From: Dyadobacter sp. 676
Lineage (GTDB): Bacteria; Bacteroidota; Bacteroidia; Cytophagales; Spirosomataceae
Direction: 5' to 3'
NCBI RefSeq assembly: GCF_040448675.1
Contig: NZ_CP159289.1
Span: 5,563,001-5,627,000, forward strand
Length of the DNA: 64,000 bases
Made by a program: the position numbers and the translations under genes. This document shows, one piece after another, positions 54,101-61,298 of this stretch; within the stretch, counting starts at the first letter, position 1, and each line of letters opens with the position of its first letter. A model generated the notes under the pieces. The model was not told where the DNA came from and did not search any database. It was given only the letters and a program-made list of their open reading frames with translations.

Positions 54101-54644
54101 GGACCAGGACTGGACGGCCATTGGCCGCAGCAGTACGCCTGAAATGATGTTCGGTCTGAACGTAGGCGGAGGCTATAAAGCCTTCGATTTCAACCTCTTC
54201 TTTCAGGGTGCTGCGATTGCGGATGTGGCGTTGTCCGGGCTGTATGCGAGTTCGGGCGTTTATGACAACACTTTTTACACCATGGCCTTTTACCAGGATG
54301 GCAACTCGCCGAAATACCTCGCCGAAGGGGCCTGGACGCCGGAGAACACCAATGCGAAATACCCGCGTTTGAGCACGCTGCCGGCACAGAGCGGAGGGAA
54401 GTTTTCCTCCTGGTGGATTCGCGACGCTTCCTATCTGCGGTTGAAAAGTGCGCAGATCGGCTACACGCTGCCTGCTTCGCTGACGCGCAAAATGAAGATC
54501 GAGAACCTGCGCCTCCACGTTTCCGGTAGCAACCTGTTTACATTGACCGGCCTTGATTACCTCGATCCGGAAATGCCGGATGTGAACCAGGGCTATTATC
54601 CGCAGCAAAAGTTGTTTGAAGCTGGGCTAAGCCTGTCGTTCTGA
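51183..54644 (+). CDS. SusC/RagA-family TonB-linked receptor with STN domain
   Basis: Outer-membrane receptor of 1153 residues. Signal peptide ends near GQNA (residue 47). STN domain about 47-118 (TIRVKNAPIREVFGMLKKQT, VDFLYASDEL), CarboxypepD_reg-like domain about 141-215 (ITGKVLDTDGTPLVGASVVV), TonB-box-like DVIVLGYGATTKQSIVSSV, plug (MLQGRLPGLV, LIIVDGIERG, VTVLKDAASAAVYGARAANG), and a barrel ending in Phe. The STN domain and preceding sigma/FecR pair show transmembrane signalling. It imports the product of the exported enzymes encoded downstream. Confidence 0.95.
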   Translation: MYEERVVPLRRNGISAWRKLILIMKLCLMMVLCGVLEVAAATVYGQNATIRVKNAPIREVFGMLKKQTGVDFLYASDELKDTRPVTINASNAPLDKILDACMEGQPLYYTVDKATVLVRRKPVSVRQQEAEAPNEQIRKATITGKVLDTDGTPLVGASVVVKNSNGIGTTTDASGIFSVPAEKGDVLVISFIGYVSKEVAVKGDGNIKIVLEVENKSLNDVIVLGYGATTKQSIVSSVVQVSSAELKTAPTANLSSMLQGRLPGLVTRQSSGQPGSDGASLLVRGMNTLSGTSPLIIVDGIERGFPQINPDEVESVTVLKDAASAAVYGARAANGVILVTTKRGTVQKPTITFNSSLALSSNTRFPKFLNGPEYARWYNKAQEMDGVAETARRFTAEEIERINNGDPEKGVFGNTDWFDLLFRKSAPIYTNNLSLNGGSDRFKYFVSVGSYNQQGAIARTSNNRYNFRANIDAQVSDRFKAAFGIAVRDETTTQPGLSAGLGNTYASIFSQAMMSYPFLRPTNAEGKPVGSFNAGNGNQNPLAARDLSGKQDTRANNMQGNITLQYDLPFIEGLNLKVNGAFDKGYSMRKAAVLPYLLSVYNNATRTFTETYARHALTGNATINQWFADSWQTTVQPSINFNRTFGAHKVGGMLLYEYIRSNGTSMSAGRRGFPITDIMDLNYGEEVINDLVKGGHSMFHRAGYVSRLTYDYKGKYLAEFTGRYDGSTRLPSRNRWGLFPAVALGWRISDENFFKQNVHFVNDLKLRISSGRLGNDAVGDYAYIRTMAMGADPVALIGDKIVRSLGVNNVPNKDIKWETTTTYNAGFESTLWNGLLGVEADVFYNVTKDILQPQSGLMPPSMGGYYPATVNSGVVDNRGFELILTHRKSLGDFYYNVRGNVSWARNRVIETTENVNVPDHLRRTGRQIGMKYGFVADGLFQSEEEIANSALFGPSKVGEVKLKDLNGDGRITWDQDWTAIGRSSTPEMMFGLNVGGGYKAFDFNLFFQGAAIADVALSGLYASSGVYDNTFYTMAFYQDGNSPKYLAEGAWTPENTNAKYPRLSTLPAQSGGKFSSWWIRDASYLRLKSAQIGYTLPASLTRKMKIENLRLHVSGSNLFTLTGLDYLDPEMPDVNQGYYPQQKLFEAGLSLSF

Positions 54645-54677
54645 GCCGCGGTTGTCTATCCCATTAATCTTAACAAT

Positions 54678-56273
54678 ATGAAAGTCTTTTCAAAAATAAA
54701 CCTGATGATCTCCTGTTGCATTGTCCTGCTCTCGGGCTGCAACATCGACCCCGAGCTTACGGACGTATATAGCGAGGAGGTCGCCTGGTCGAGTGAAGCA
54801 AATCTGGAACTGTCACTTAATAAATTCTACCCGCTCATCGGGCAGACGTATTACACACCCCACGTTAACCAGGACGCATTTTCGGACATTCTGAAAATGA
54901 ACACGCCATCGGCAAGCTCCAACCTGTTTACATTGGGCTCGTCGGTGATCACGCCGGGGGAAAACCCGCTGGGTAATTGGGACTGGGGCTATACCTGGGT
55001 CCGCACCTGCAACGAGTTCCTGGATGGAATGCGGCAGCACGGGGGCAAATTTCCCGAAGAGCTTCGCATGCGTGCCGAGGCCGAAGTACGTTTTTTCAGG
55101 GCGTATGTCAATTTTGAGATGGCCAAACGCTATGGTGCTAGCATTATTCTCTTCGACCAACTGCCCGACGGCCCTTCCCGTGCCCGAAGTACACCCGCGG
55201 AAGTGTGGGATTTCATCGCCAGCGACCTGGATTTCGGCGCATCGCATTTGCCGGCAACCGTACCTGCCACGCTCACCGGTAAGCTCACCAAAGGTGCTGC
55301 GCTGGGCCTGAAAGCACGGGCTATGCTATACGCGCAACGCTGGAAAGCAGCTTCCGACGCAGTGGATGCATTGGACGCCCTGGGCCTGTACGACCTTTAT
55401 CCGGATTATGACAAATTGTTCCAGATGCGCCGGGCATTGCATCAGGAGAATAAAGAGAGTATTCTGGAATTTGGTTATTCGTCGCCCAATTTCGGCTATT
55501 CTTTTGATTACTTTTTCTGTCCGCCGGGCGATAAGGGCTATTCGCAGGTCAGTCCGACTGAAAACCTGGTTTCGGCTTACCAAATGGCCGATGGTACCGA
55601 TTTCAGCTGGACTAACCCCGCACACGCGGCCAAGCCTTACGTGGGCCGGGAGCCCCGGTTTTATGCTTCGATCCTGTACCATGGCGCTTCGTGGAAAGGC
55701 CGTACGGTAGATACCCGCGAGGGTGGTGTGGATGGTTATGCGATCGGCGGCGGCACGACGAGTACGGGTTACTATATGCGCAAATTTTTCGATGGTTCTG
55801 TCAAAACACAGGACCTGGGTTTCCAGCCGGGCGAGCTGACTTTCTATTTCATGCGCTATGCCGAAGTATTGCTCATCAAAGCCGAGGCGATGGCCGAGCA
55901 GGGTAAAATAGAGCAGGCATTGCAGGCACTGAACCGTGTCCGCAAGCGCGCTGGTTTCAGGCAGGATGTGAGGGCCGGTAGCAAGGACGATTTCATGCGC
56001 CTGCTGCGGCATGAGCGGATGGTCGAGCTTGCGTTTGAAGGCCACCGTTACTGGGACCTGCGTCGCTGGGACCTCGCCCGCACCGTCCTGAATGGCATCA
56101 ATTGCACCGGTCGCGTGCCGGTGGTCGTCGCGGATACGGTGGCCAGCTACCGCGAGGTGGATGCGGACAATGGCAAGAAGCGTGTGTATCTGGCCAAATA
56201 CAACCGTTTTCCGATCCCGTCGGTAGAGCTTCAGCGCAATGCGCAGATGGAGCAGTTCGACGAATGGAAATAG
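54678..56273 (+). CDS. RagB/SusD-family lipoprotein
   Basis: Surface lipoprotein of 531 residues with lipobox LLSGC (Cys21), the ligand-capturing lid of the preceding SusC (33-base gap). Family landmarks are RMRAEAEVRFFRAYVNFEMA, KLTKGAALGLKARAMLYAQR, FYFMRYAEVLLIKAEAMAEQ, LNRVRKRAGF and LRHERMVELAFEGHRYWDLR. Full length. Confidence 0.95.
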   Translation: MKVFSKINLMISCCIVLLSGCNIDPELTDVYSEEVAWSSEANLELSLNKFYPLIGQTYYTPHVNQDAFSDILKMNTPSASSNLFTLGSSVITPGENPLGNWDWGYTWVRTCNEFLDGMRQHGGKFPEELRMRAEAEVRFFRAYVNFEMAKRYGASIILFDQLPDGPSRARSTPAEVWDFIASDLDFGASHLPATVPATLTGKLTKGAALGLKARAMLYAQRWKAASDAVDALDALGLYDLYPDYDKLFQMRRALHQENKESILEFGYSSPNFGYSFDYFFCPPGDKGYSQVSPTENLVSAYQMADGTDFSWTNPAHAAKPYVGREPRFYASILYHGASWKGRTVDTREGGVDGYAIGGGTTSTGYYMRKFFDGSVKTQDLGFQPGELTFYFMRYAEVLLIKAEAMAEQGKIEQALQALNRVRKRAGFRQDVRAGSKDDFMRLLRHERMVELAFEGHRYWDLRRWDLARTVLNGINCTGRVPVVVADTVASYREVDADNGKKRVYLAKYNRFPIPSVELQRNAQMEQFDEWK

Positions 56274-56303
56274 TCCCAGTTGAAACCGTCAAAGATTCTC
56301 GAA

Positions 56304-57707
56304 ATGAAAAGAACATATATTTATCAGGCAGGATGCTGGCTGCTGGCGTTGCTCGGCCAGTTCGGATGCGAGCAGGTGGACTTAAACAAAGGGGTGAACT
56401 CCCGGCAGGGGCTGCTGAATTTCTCAGTTTCCATTCCAGGTCAAACCATCGAATATCCCGCGACGCAGGCAGGGCCGTATGCGCCGGGCGACACGATTTT
56501 CGTGCGGGTGCCTTCCACCGAAGAAGCACCGCTCGACCTCGCTCATCTGAAACCCTTTGCCAGCCTGGGACATAATGCGGTCATCCGCCCGGCTTTGGGC
56601 AGCATTATGGATTTCAGCAAACCCGTGGAGGTGGAGGTAACCAATGGTGGCGGTGTGGTGAGCAAGCACGTGGTTAAAGTGGTGCCGACATTACCCAAGA
56701 CCGTTTTTTCAAAATCCTGGTTTAAAACCGCCGAGGAGATGGGTATCAAGCGTACCAATATCTCCGGTCTTGCGATCGTAGGTGAACACCTGCTCGTGGC
56801 GGATTTCAACGGCGGTAATACGGGCGAAGACAATGGCGTACGTGTGTTCAACAAAACGACCGGTGAGCTGGTCAAATCCATTGCGCCGCCTACGACGTTC
56901 TGTATGCAGGTCGTAGCCGACGACGCCGGTCACTTCGTAATCAACCGCTATAATGTGTACTCGGCGGGTTTTATGGTGTATTATTACGAGAACATCAATA
57001 GCGAGCCGAAACTGCTGCTGAACTACACGGCGGCCATGGGTTGTCCTGTCAACCTCGGACGGAAGGTGAGTGTGATCGGAAATCTGAAATCAGGTAGGGC
57101 GTATATTTATTCTACGACCAACGGTAACAACAGCATTTACTACTGGGAGCTGCGGGACGGCGTCCCAACCTCCAACGAACCGACAGTAATCCGCTATTCG
57201 GCCGCCGAGGCCTGGACTTTTGCACACGTGCAGCGCAAGTCGCTCGATCCGACGTCCGGACATTATTTTACCTACTGCAATTACAATGCGTCCGATCCTA
57301 ACCTGGCGCAGGGAAGCCGTTTTGTGTCTTTTACCAATGATATGGAAGTCACGCCTTTTGCAAAACAGAATCATTACTATAAAGTACTCGGTTTCGACGT
57401 GTTCCAAGTGGATGGCGGCGAATACACCGCGATGCTCACGCAAGGCTACTACGCCTGGGACGCTACCCATGTGAAAGTGTTTGAAACAACCGACGCGGGC
57501 AAATTCGGCCAGGTACCGGGCGCGGCGGGTTATTCCGATTTCATGCTCTTTGAGTCCGAAGCTTACGGTGGCACCAACTACAACCGCTATGGCGACATTG
57601 TGGCCGATGTGCGTGGCAATGAAATCTATTTCTATGCAACGATGGCGACGAATGCGGCCAACACCTCGGGTATTATGGTTTATAAAATGAAGTATAACAA
57701 GCAGTAA
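56304..57707 (+). CDS. DUF5018-type surface lipoprotein
   Basis: Lipoprotein of 467 residues from the ATG at 56304 (MKRTYIYQAGCWLLALLGQF-GC, lipobox Cys22). The reading frame opens earlier only at a TTG. An N-terminal ~110-residue beta-sandwich-like region (FSVSIPGQTIEYPATQ) resembling DUF5018 is followed by a repeat-rich part that looks like a beta-propeller (GIKRTNISGLAIVGEHLLVA, VRVFNKTTGELVKSI). In SusC/D loci this position is usually filled by a surface ligand-binding protein, which is the inferred role. 30 bases after SusD. Confidence 0.75.
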   Translation: MKRTYIYQAGCWLLALLGQFGCEQVDLNKGVNSRQGLLNFSVSIPGQTIEYPATQAGPYAPGDTIFVRVPSTEEAPLDLAHLKPFASLGHNAVIRPALGSIMDFSKPVEVEVTNGGGVVSKHVVKVVPTLPKTVFSKSWFKTAEEMGIKRTNISGLAIVGEHLLVADFNGGNTGEDNGVRVFNKTTGELVKSIAPPTTFCMQVVADDAGHFVINRYNVYSAGFMVYYYENINSEPKLLLNYTAAMGCPVNLGRKVSVIGNLKSGRAYIYSTTNGNNSIYYWELRDGVPTSNEPTVIRYSAAEAWTFAHVQRKSLDPTSGHYFTYCNYNASDPNLAQGSRFVSFTNDMEVTPFAKQNHYYKVLGFDVFQVDGGEYTAMLTQGYYAWDATHVKVFETTDAGKFGQVPGAAGYSDFMLFESEAYGGTNYNRYGDIVADVRGNEIYFYATMATNAANTSGIMVYKMKYNKQ

Positions 57708-57779
57708 AAAATGTGCGTCAGGAGCGAAGCACGGCCATGTCAAGGCTAGCGATGCTCCTGACGCATTCCTATTCCCAAC

Positions 57780-58889
57780 ATGTTTTCTTTTATTTTCAGA
57801 AATATACTTCGCTGCCTGGCGGCGATGATAGTGCTTGCTTTGCTTGCCGCGAAGCCGGCGGCGGGGCAGCGTTACGAAGCACCCCGCCTGTCGGACCCGA
57901 AATCGTGGTCGATGGTGATTGTGCCCGACCCGCAAGGTTATACCAAGTTCAAAAGGAACCAGCCCTTGCTGGATCTGATGACCAACTGGATCGACGATAA
58001 CCGGCAGCGTCTGAACATCGGACTGGTGCTTTGCACTGGCGATCTGGTGGAGCAGAACTACATTACGGAACTTCCCAAAGAGAATGGCGATCAGCTCAGC
58101 AGCTCGCAATGGCAATGCGTGAGCGGTGCATTCGAGCGGCTCGACGGGAAACTTCCCTATATGCTCTGCACCGGCAACCACGATTACGGCACCAATGCGA
58201 CCGAGAACCGCTACTCGCAGTTCAACAGCTATTTTCCGCCGGACAGAAACCCACTGAACCGGCAAATACTCGTTGAAATGGCGCCGAATGCTTCCGGCGT
58301 CCGGACGCTGGAAAATGCTTGCTATGAGTTCAAACCACCGTTTGGGCCGTCGATGCTCGTGTTCTCTCTGGAATATGCGCCACGGAAAGCCGTGGTGGAA
58401 TGGGCTAAGGCGCTGGCTGCGAGGCCCGAATATCGAAAACACACAGGCATGGTGCTGACACACAGCTACATGCGCTCCGGATTGCGGGATAACCAGCGCA
58501 TTGTGAAGGAGGATTATCCACCCGGTTTCAGCGATTACACGCTTGGCGAAACATTGTGGCAGCAATTCGTAAAGCCGGCGGGTAATATCAAAATGGTCTT
58601 TTGCGGACATATCATCGATGTAGCGTCGCATGCTGGCCACGTCGGTTTTCGCACGGATTTGAATGCAATGGGCCAAAAAGTACACCAGATGCTTTTCAAT
58701 GCACAAAACGAAGGCGGCAACTGGAAAGGCAACGGAGGCGATGGCTGGCTGCGCATCCTCGAATTTTTGCCCGATGGCAAAACAGTAAAAGTCAAAACCT
58801 TTTCGCCATTGTTCGCGATGTCGCCTTCCACGCAACACCTGGCGTGGCGTACTGAAACGTTCGACCAGTTCGAGTTTTCGCTGGACTGA
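57780..58889 (+). CDS. secreted calcineurin-like metallophosphoesterase
   Basis: Exported enzyme of 369 residues; the signal peptide ends near AAGQ (residue 30). All metallophosphoesterase motifs are present: Asp50 in VPDPQ, Gly-Asp88 in CTGDLVEQ, Gly-Asn-His-Asp135 in TGNHDYG, His in VLTHSYMR and Gly-His in VFCGHIID. These bind two metals and cleave phosphomonoesters or phosphodiesters. Located between the DUF5018 lipoprotein and the EEP enzyme in one long plus-strand run, it is presumably co-regulated with the receptor. Confidence 0.9.
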   Translation: MFSFIFRNILRCLAAMIVLALLAAKPAAGQRYEAPRLSDPKSWSMVIVPDPQGYTKFKRNQPLLDLMTNWIDDNRQRLNIGLVLCTGDLVEQNYITELPKENGDQLSSSQWQCVSGAFERLDGKLPYMLCTGNHDYGTNATENRYSQFNSYFPPDRNPLNRQILVEMAPNASGVRTLENACYEFKPPFGPSMLVFSLEYAPRKAVVEWAKALAARPEYRKHTGMVLTHSYMRSGLRDNQRIVKEDYPPGFSDYTLGETLWQQFVKPAGNIKMVFCGHIIDVASHAGHVGFRTDLNAMGQKVHQMLFNAQNEGGNWKGNGGDGWLRILEFLPDGKTVKVKTFSPLFAMSPSTQHLAWRTETFDQFEFSLD

Positions 58890-58923
58890 TCCATTGTTCA
58901 TTTGCATTTGCTAGCAGACTATC

Positions 58924-59755
58924 ATGATTTTTTCACTACACCGATTATTCCTAAACCTTTTCCCGTCCGCACTGACGGCCGTGCTGCTCCATACAACTGC
59001 TTTTGCGCAGCCCGATGGAGCAGCCACGCGGCGCCTGAAAGTAATGACCTACAACATCCGCATTGCCAGTCCGCCCTCAAAAGGCTGGGGCTATACCGAT
59101 TTGCCTGCCATAGCGGCGGTGATCAGCCGCGAGCAGCCCGATCTGGTGGCATTGCAGGAAGTAGACGCATTCACAGACCGTTCCGGGAAGCAATCGCACC
59201 AGGCGCGCGAGTTGGGTAAACTCACGGGAATGCAGTATCATTTTGCCAAAGCCATCGGCCGCAGCAATGGCGACTACGGTGTTGCGGTGCTGTCGCGGTA
59301 CCCGATCGAGAAGGCCGAAAGTTTCCGGCTGAGTACTGTTTCGGGGCACCCGGAGGCCGAGACGCGGGCGGCGGCTGTTGTTACGGTTCGCACGCCGATG
59401 GGACGGGTGGTGTTCATTTCGGCGCACCTGGATCATTTGAGCGATGCCGACCGGTCGCATCAGATAGGTCAGTTGAATAAGATTCTGCATCGCTACCGGA
59501 AGCGGTCGGTTATTTTGGGCGCGGATTTGAATGCCGTGCCCAACAACCCGGTCATTTCGCAACTGGAAGCTGGTAGTGCCTTGCACCGCCTGCCCGCTTA
59601 CATTCCCCGCCGATCACCCCGACCGCACGCTCGATTACCTGATGCTGAACAAGCGCGCCGGGAAAATATTTGAACGACGCAATTATCACGCGGTCGTAGA
59701 GCGCTATGCTTCCGATCATCTTCCGCTGGTTACGGAGCTAACTATGAACCATTAA
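58924..59755 (+). pseudogene. secreted endonuclease/exonuclease/phosphatase (EEP) protein, interrupted by one frameshift
   Basis: Signal peptide ends ...TTAFAQ. EEP motifs: Asn44 in MTYNIRI, metal-binding Glu79 in ALQEVD, YGVAVLSRYPI, HLDHLSD and GADLNAVPNN. The frame shifts at four C (59605-59608); three C would give RLPAYIPADHPDRTLDYLML and the final catalytic ASDHLPLVTEL, ending at 59755. The complete protein would be ~276 residues. EEP enzymes cleave phosphodiesters or phosphomonoesters of nucleic acids, lipids or inositol phosphates. Its stop overlaps the next start by one base (TAATG), a sign of coupled translation of an intact gene. Confidence 0.82.
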
Positions 59756-61284
59756 TGTCAGACAACTTCATGAAATACTTTATTCAAATAAATACGTTCC
59801 TCCTGCTGTTACTGTCGGGCTGGCAGGCTTCGGCGCAGCAAAAAGGCGCTGTTTTTCGTATCAGCAGGGAAACTTTGCAGGATAAGATCAAAGGCGGATG
59901 GGCTGGTCAGACGATCGGCGTAACATTCGGTTGGCCAACAGAATTCGTTTATCAGGGCACTTTTATCCAGGATTATCAACCGATCCCGTGGCATGCCGAC
60001 TATGTTTCCGAGGCAATGCGCACCTTCCCGGGCTTGTTCGACGACATTTACATGGACCTGACTTTCGTGGAGGTCATCGAACGGCTGGGCGTTCACGCAC
60101 CCGCTGACTCGTTCGCCCGTGCCTATGCGAGTGCGGGCTATGAGCTCTGGCACGCTAATCAGGCAGGACGATATAATGTTTTGCAGGGAATCCCGGCGGC
60201 TCGATCGGGGCACTGGGAGCATAACCCGCACGCCGACGATATCGATTTTCAGATCGAGGCCGACTTTGCGGGTCTGATGAGCCCGGCCATGCCTGGCGCG
60301 GCATCTGCGCTGTGCGACCGAGTAGGGCATATCATGAATTACGGCGATGGCTGGTATGGGGGCGTTTTTGTGGCGAATATGTACGCCCAGGCGTTCAGGA
60401 GCAACGATGTAAAAGCCGTTGTTGGCCAGGCATTGCGGGCTATTCCTGCGCAAAGCAAGTTTTACCAATGCATCGCCGACGTCATCCGTTGGCACCGGCG
60501 GTACCCGTCCGACTGGAAGCGGACCTGGTTTGAAATCCAGCGGAAATGGAGTGCGGAAACCGGTTGCCCCGACGGCGTATTTCATCCGCTCAATATCGAT
60601 GCGAAACTGAACGCCGCTTATGTCGTGCTCGGGTTACTCTACGGGAATGGCGATTTTACCAAAACCATGGAAATATCGACACGAGCGGGGCAAGACTCGG
60701 ATTGCAATCCGTCGACGGCGGGAGGTGTGCTGGGCACTATGCTTGGGTACTCCAGGATCCCCGCCTATTGGCTGGACCCGCTCAAAAAGGCGGAGCGACT
60801 ACCGTTTAGCCATACCACACTGGCATTGCAGGATGTGTATGAGCTTGGGGTTAAGCACGCATTACAGCACGTTGCCGATAACGGTGGCCGCATCTCGGGC
60901 GATATCGTGGAAATCCCTCAGGAGCCGGTCAGGGCGGTGCGGTTTGAAGAAAGTTTTTCCGGGCACTTTCCTACCGGAAAAGTGCAGGTCAATACCACCC
61001 GAAGCGATTCGGTTTCCTTCCGCTTTGATGGTAAGGGCTTTGTGTTAAGGGGGTTTGCACAAAAGTTATCCCGAAATGCTCCCGACAAGCCGGTACGCGT
61101 GGCATTATACATCGACGGTCAGCTTTTGGAAGAGTTTGACCTGCCATTGATCGCAGCGCACCGGCGGACCGAGCTTTGTTGGAAATATGGCCTCCCACAA
61201 GGAGCACACAGGGTTACCCTGAAAGCGGTGTCGCCCGATCCGGACTACGAGATTGTGGCCCGGGAAGCAGTTGTTTACCGATAG
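59755..61284 (+). CDS. secreted ADP-ribosylglycohydrolase-family protein
   Basis: Exported protein of 509 residues; signal peptide LLLLLSGWQASAQQ. The ADP-ribosylglycohydrolase (ARH/DraG) fold spans about 38-375: KIKGGWAGQTIGVTFG, first metal motif FDDIYMDLT (Asp96, Asp97, Asp101) and second metal motif GQDSDCN (Asp314, Asp316, Asn318). The C-terminal ~120 residues form a beta-sandwich-like extension. Classical members remove ADP-ribose from proteins in the cytosol; exported versions with this extension are found in Bacteroidota and their substrate is not established. A start at 59770 is also possible, but the TAATG overlap supports 59755. Confidence 0.88.
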   Translation: MSDNFMKYFIQINTFLLLLLSGWQASAQQKGAVFRISRETLQDKIKGGWAGQTIGVTFGWPTEFVYQGTFIQDYQPIPWHADYVSEAMRTFPGLFDDIYMDLTFVEVIERLGVHAPADSFARAYASAGYELWHANQAGRYNVLQGIPAARSGHWEHNPHADDIDFQIEADFAGLMSPAMPGAASALCDRVGHIMNYGDGWYGGVFVANMYAQAFRSNDVKAVVGQALRAIPAQSKFYQCIADVIRWHRRYPSDWKRTWFEIQRKWSAETGCPDGVFHPLNIDAKLNAAYVVLGLLYGNGDFTKTMEISTRAGQDSDCNPSTAGGVLGTMLGYSRIPAYWLDPLKKAERLPFSHTTLALQDVYELGVKHALQHVADNGGRISGDIVEIPQEPVRAVRFEESFSGHFPTGKVQVNTTRSDSVSFRFDGKGFVLRGFAQKLSRNAPDKPVRVALYIDGQLLEEFDLPLIAAHRRTELCWKYGLPQGAHRVTLKAVSPDPDYEIVAREAVVYR

Positions 61285-61298
61285 CTAAAATTTTTCCT

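Noticed and set aside
57090..58907. 605-codon open frame on the minus strand
   Set aside because: It lies opposite the metallophosphoesterase and DUF5018 genes, whose motifs are intact. The product has no signal, domain or plausible composition and is a shadow of GC-biased codons.
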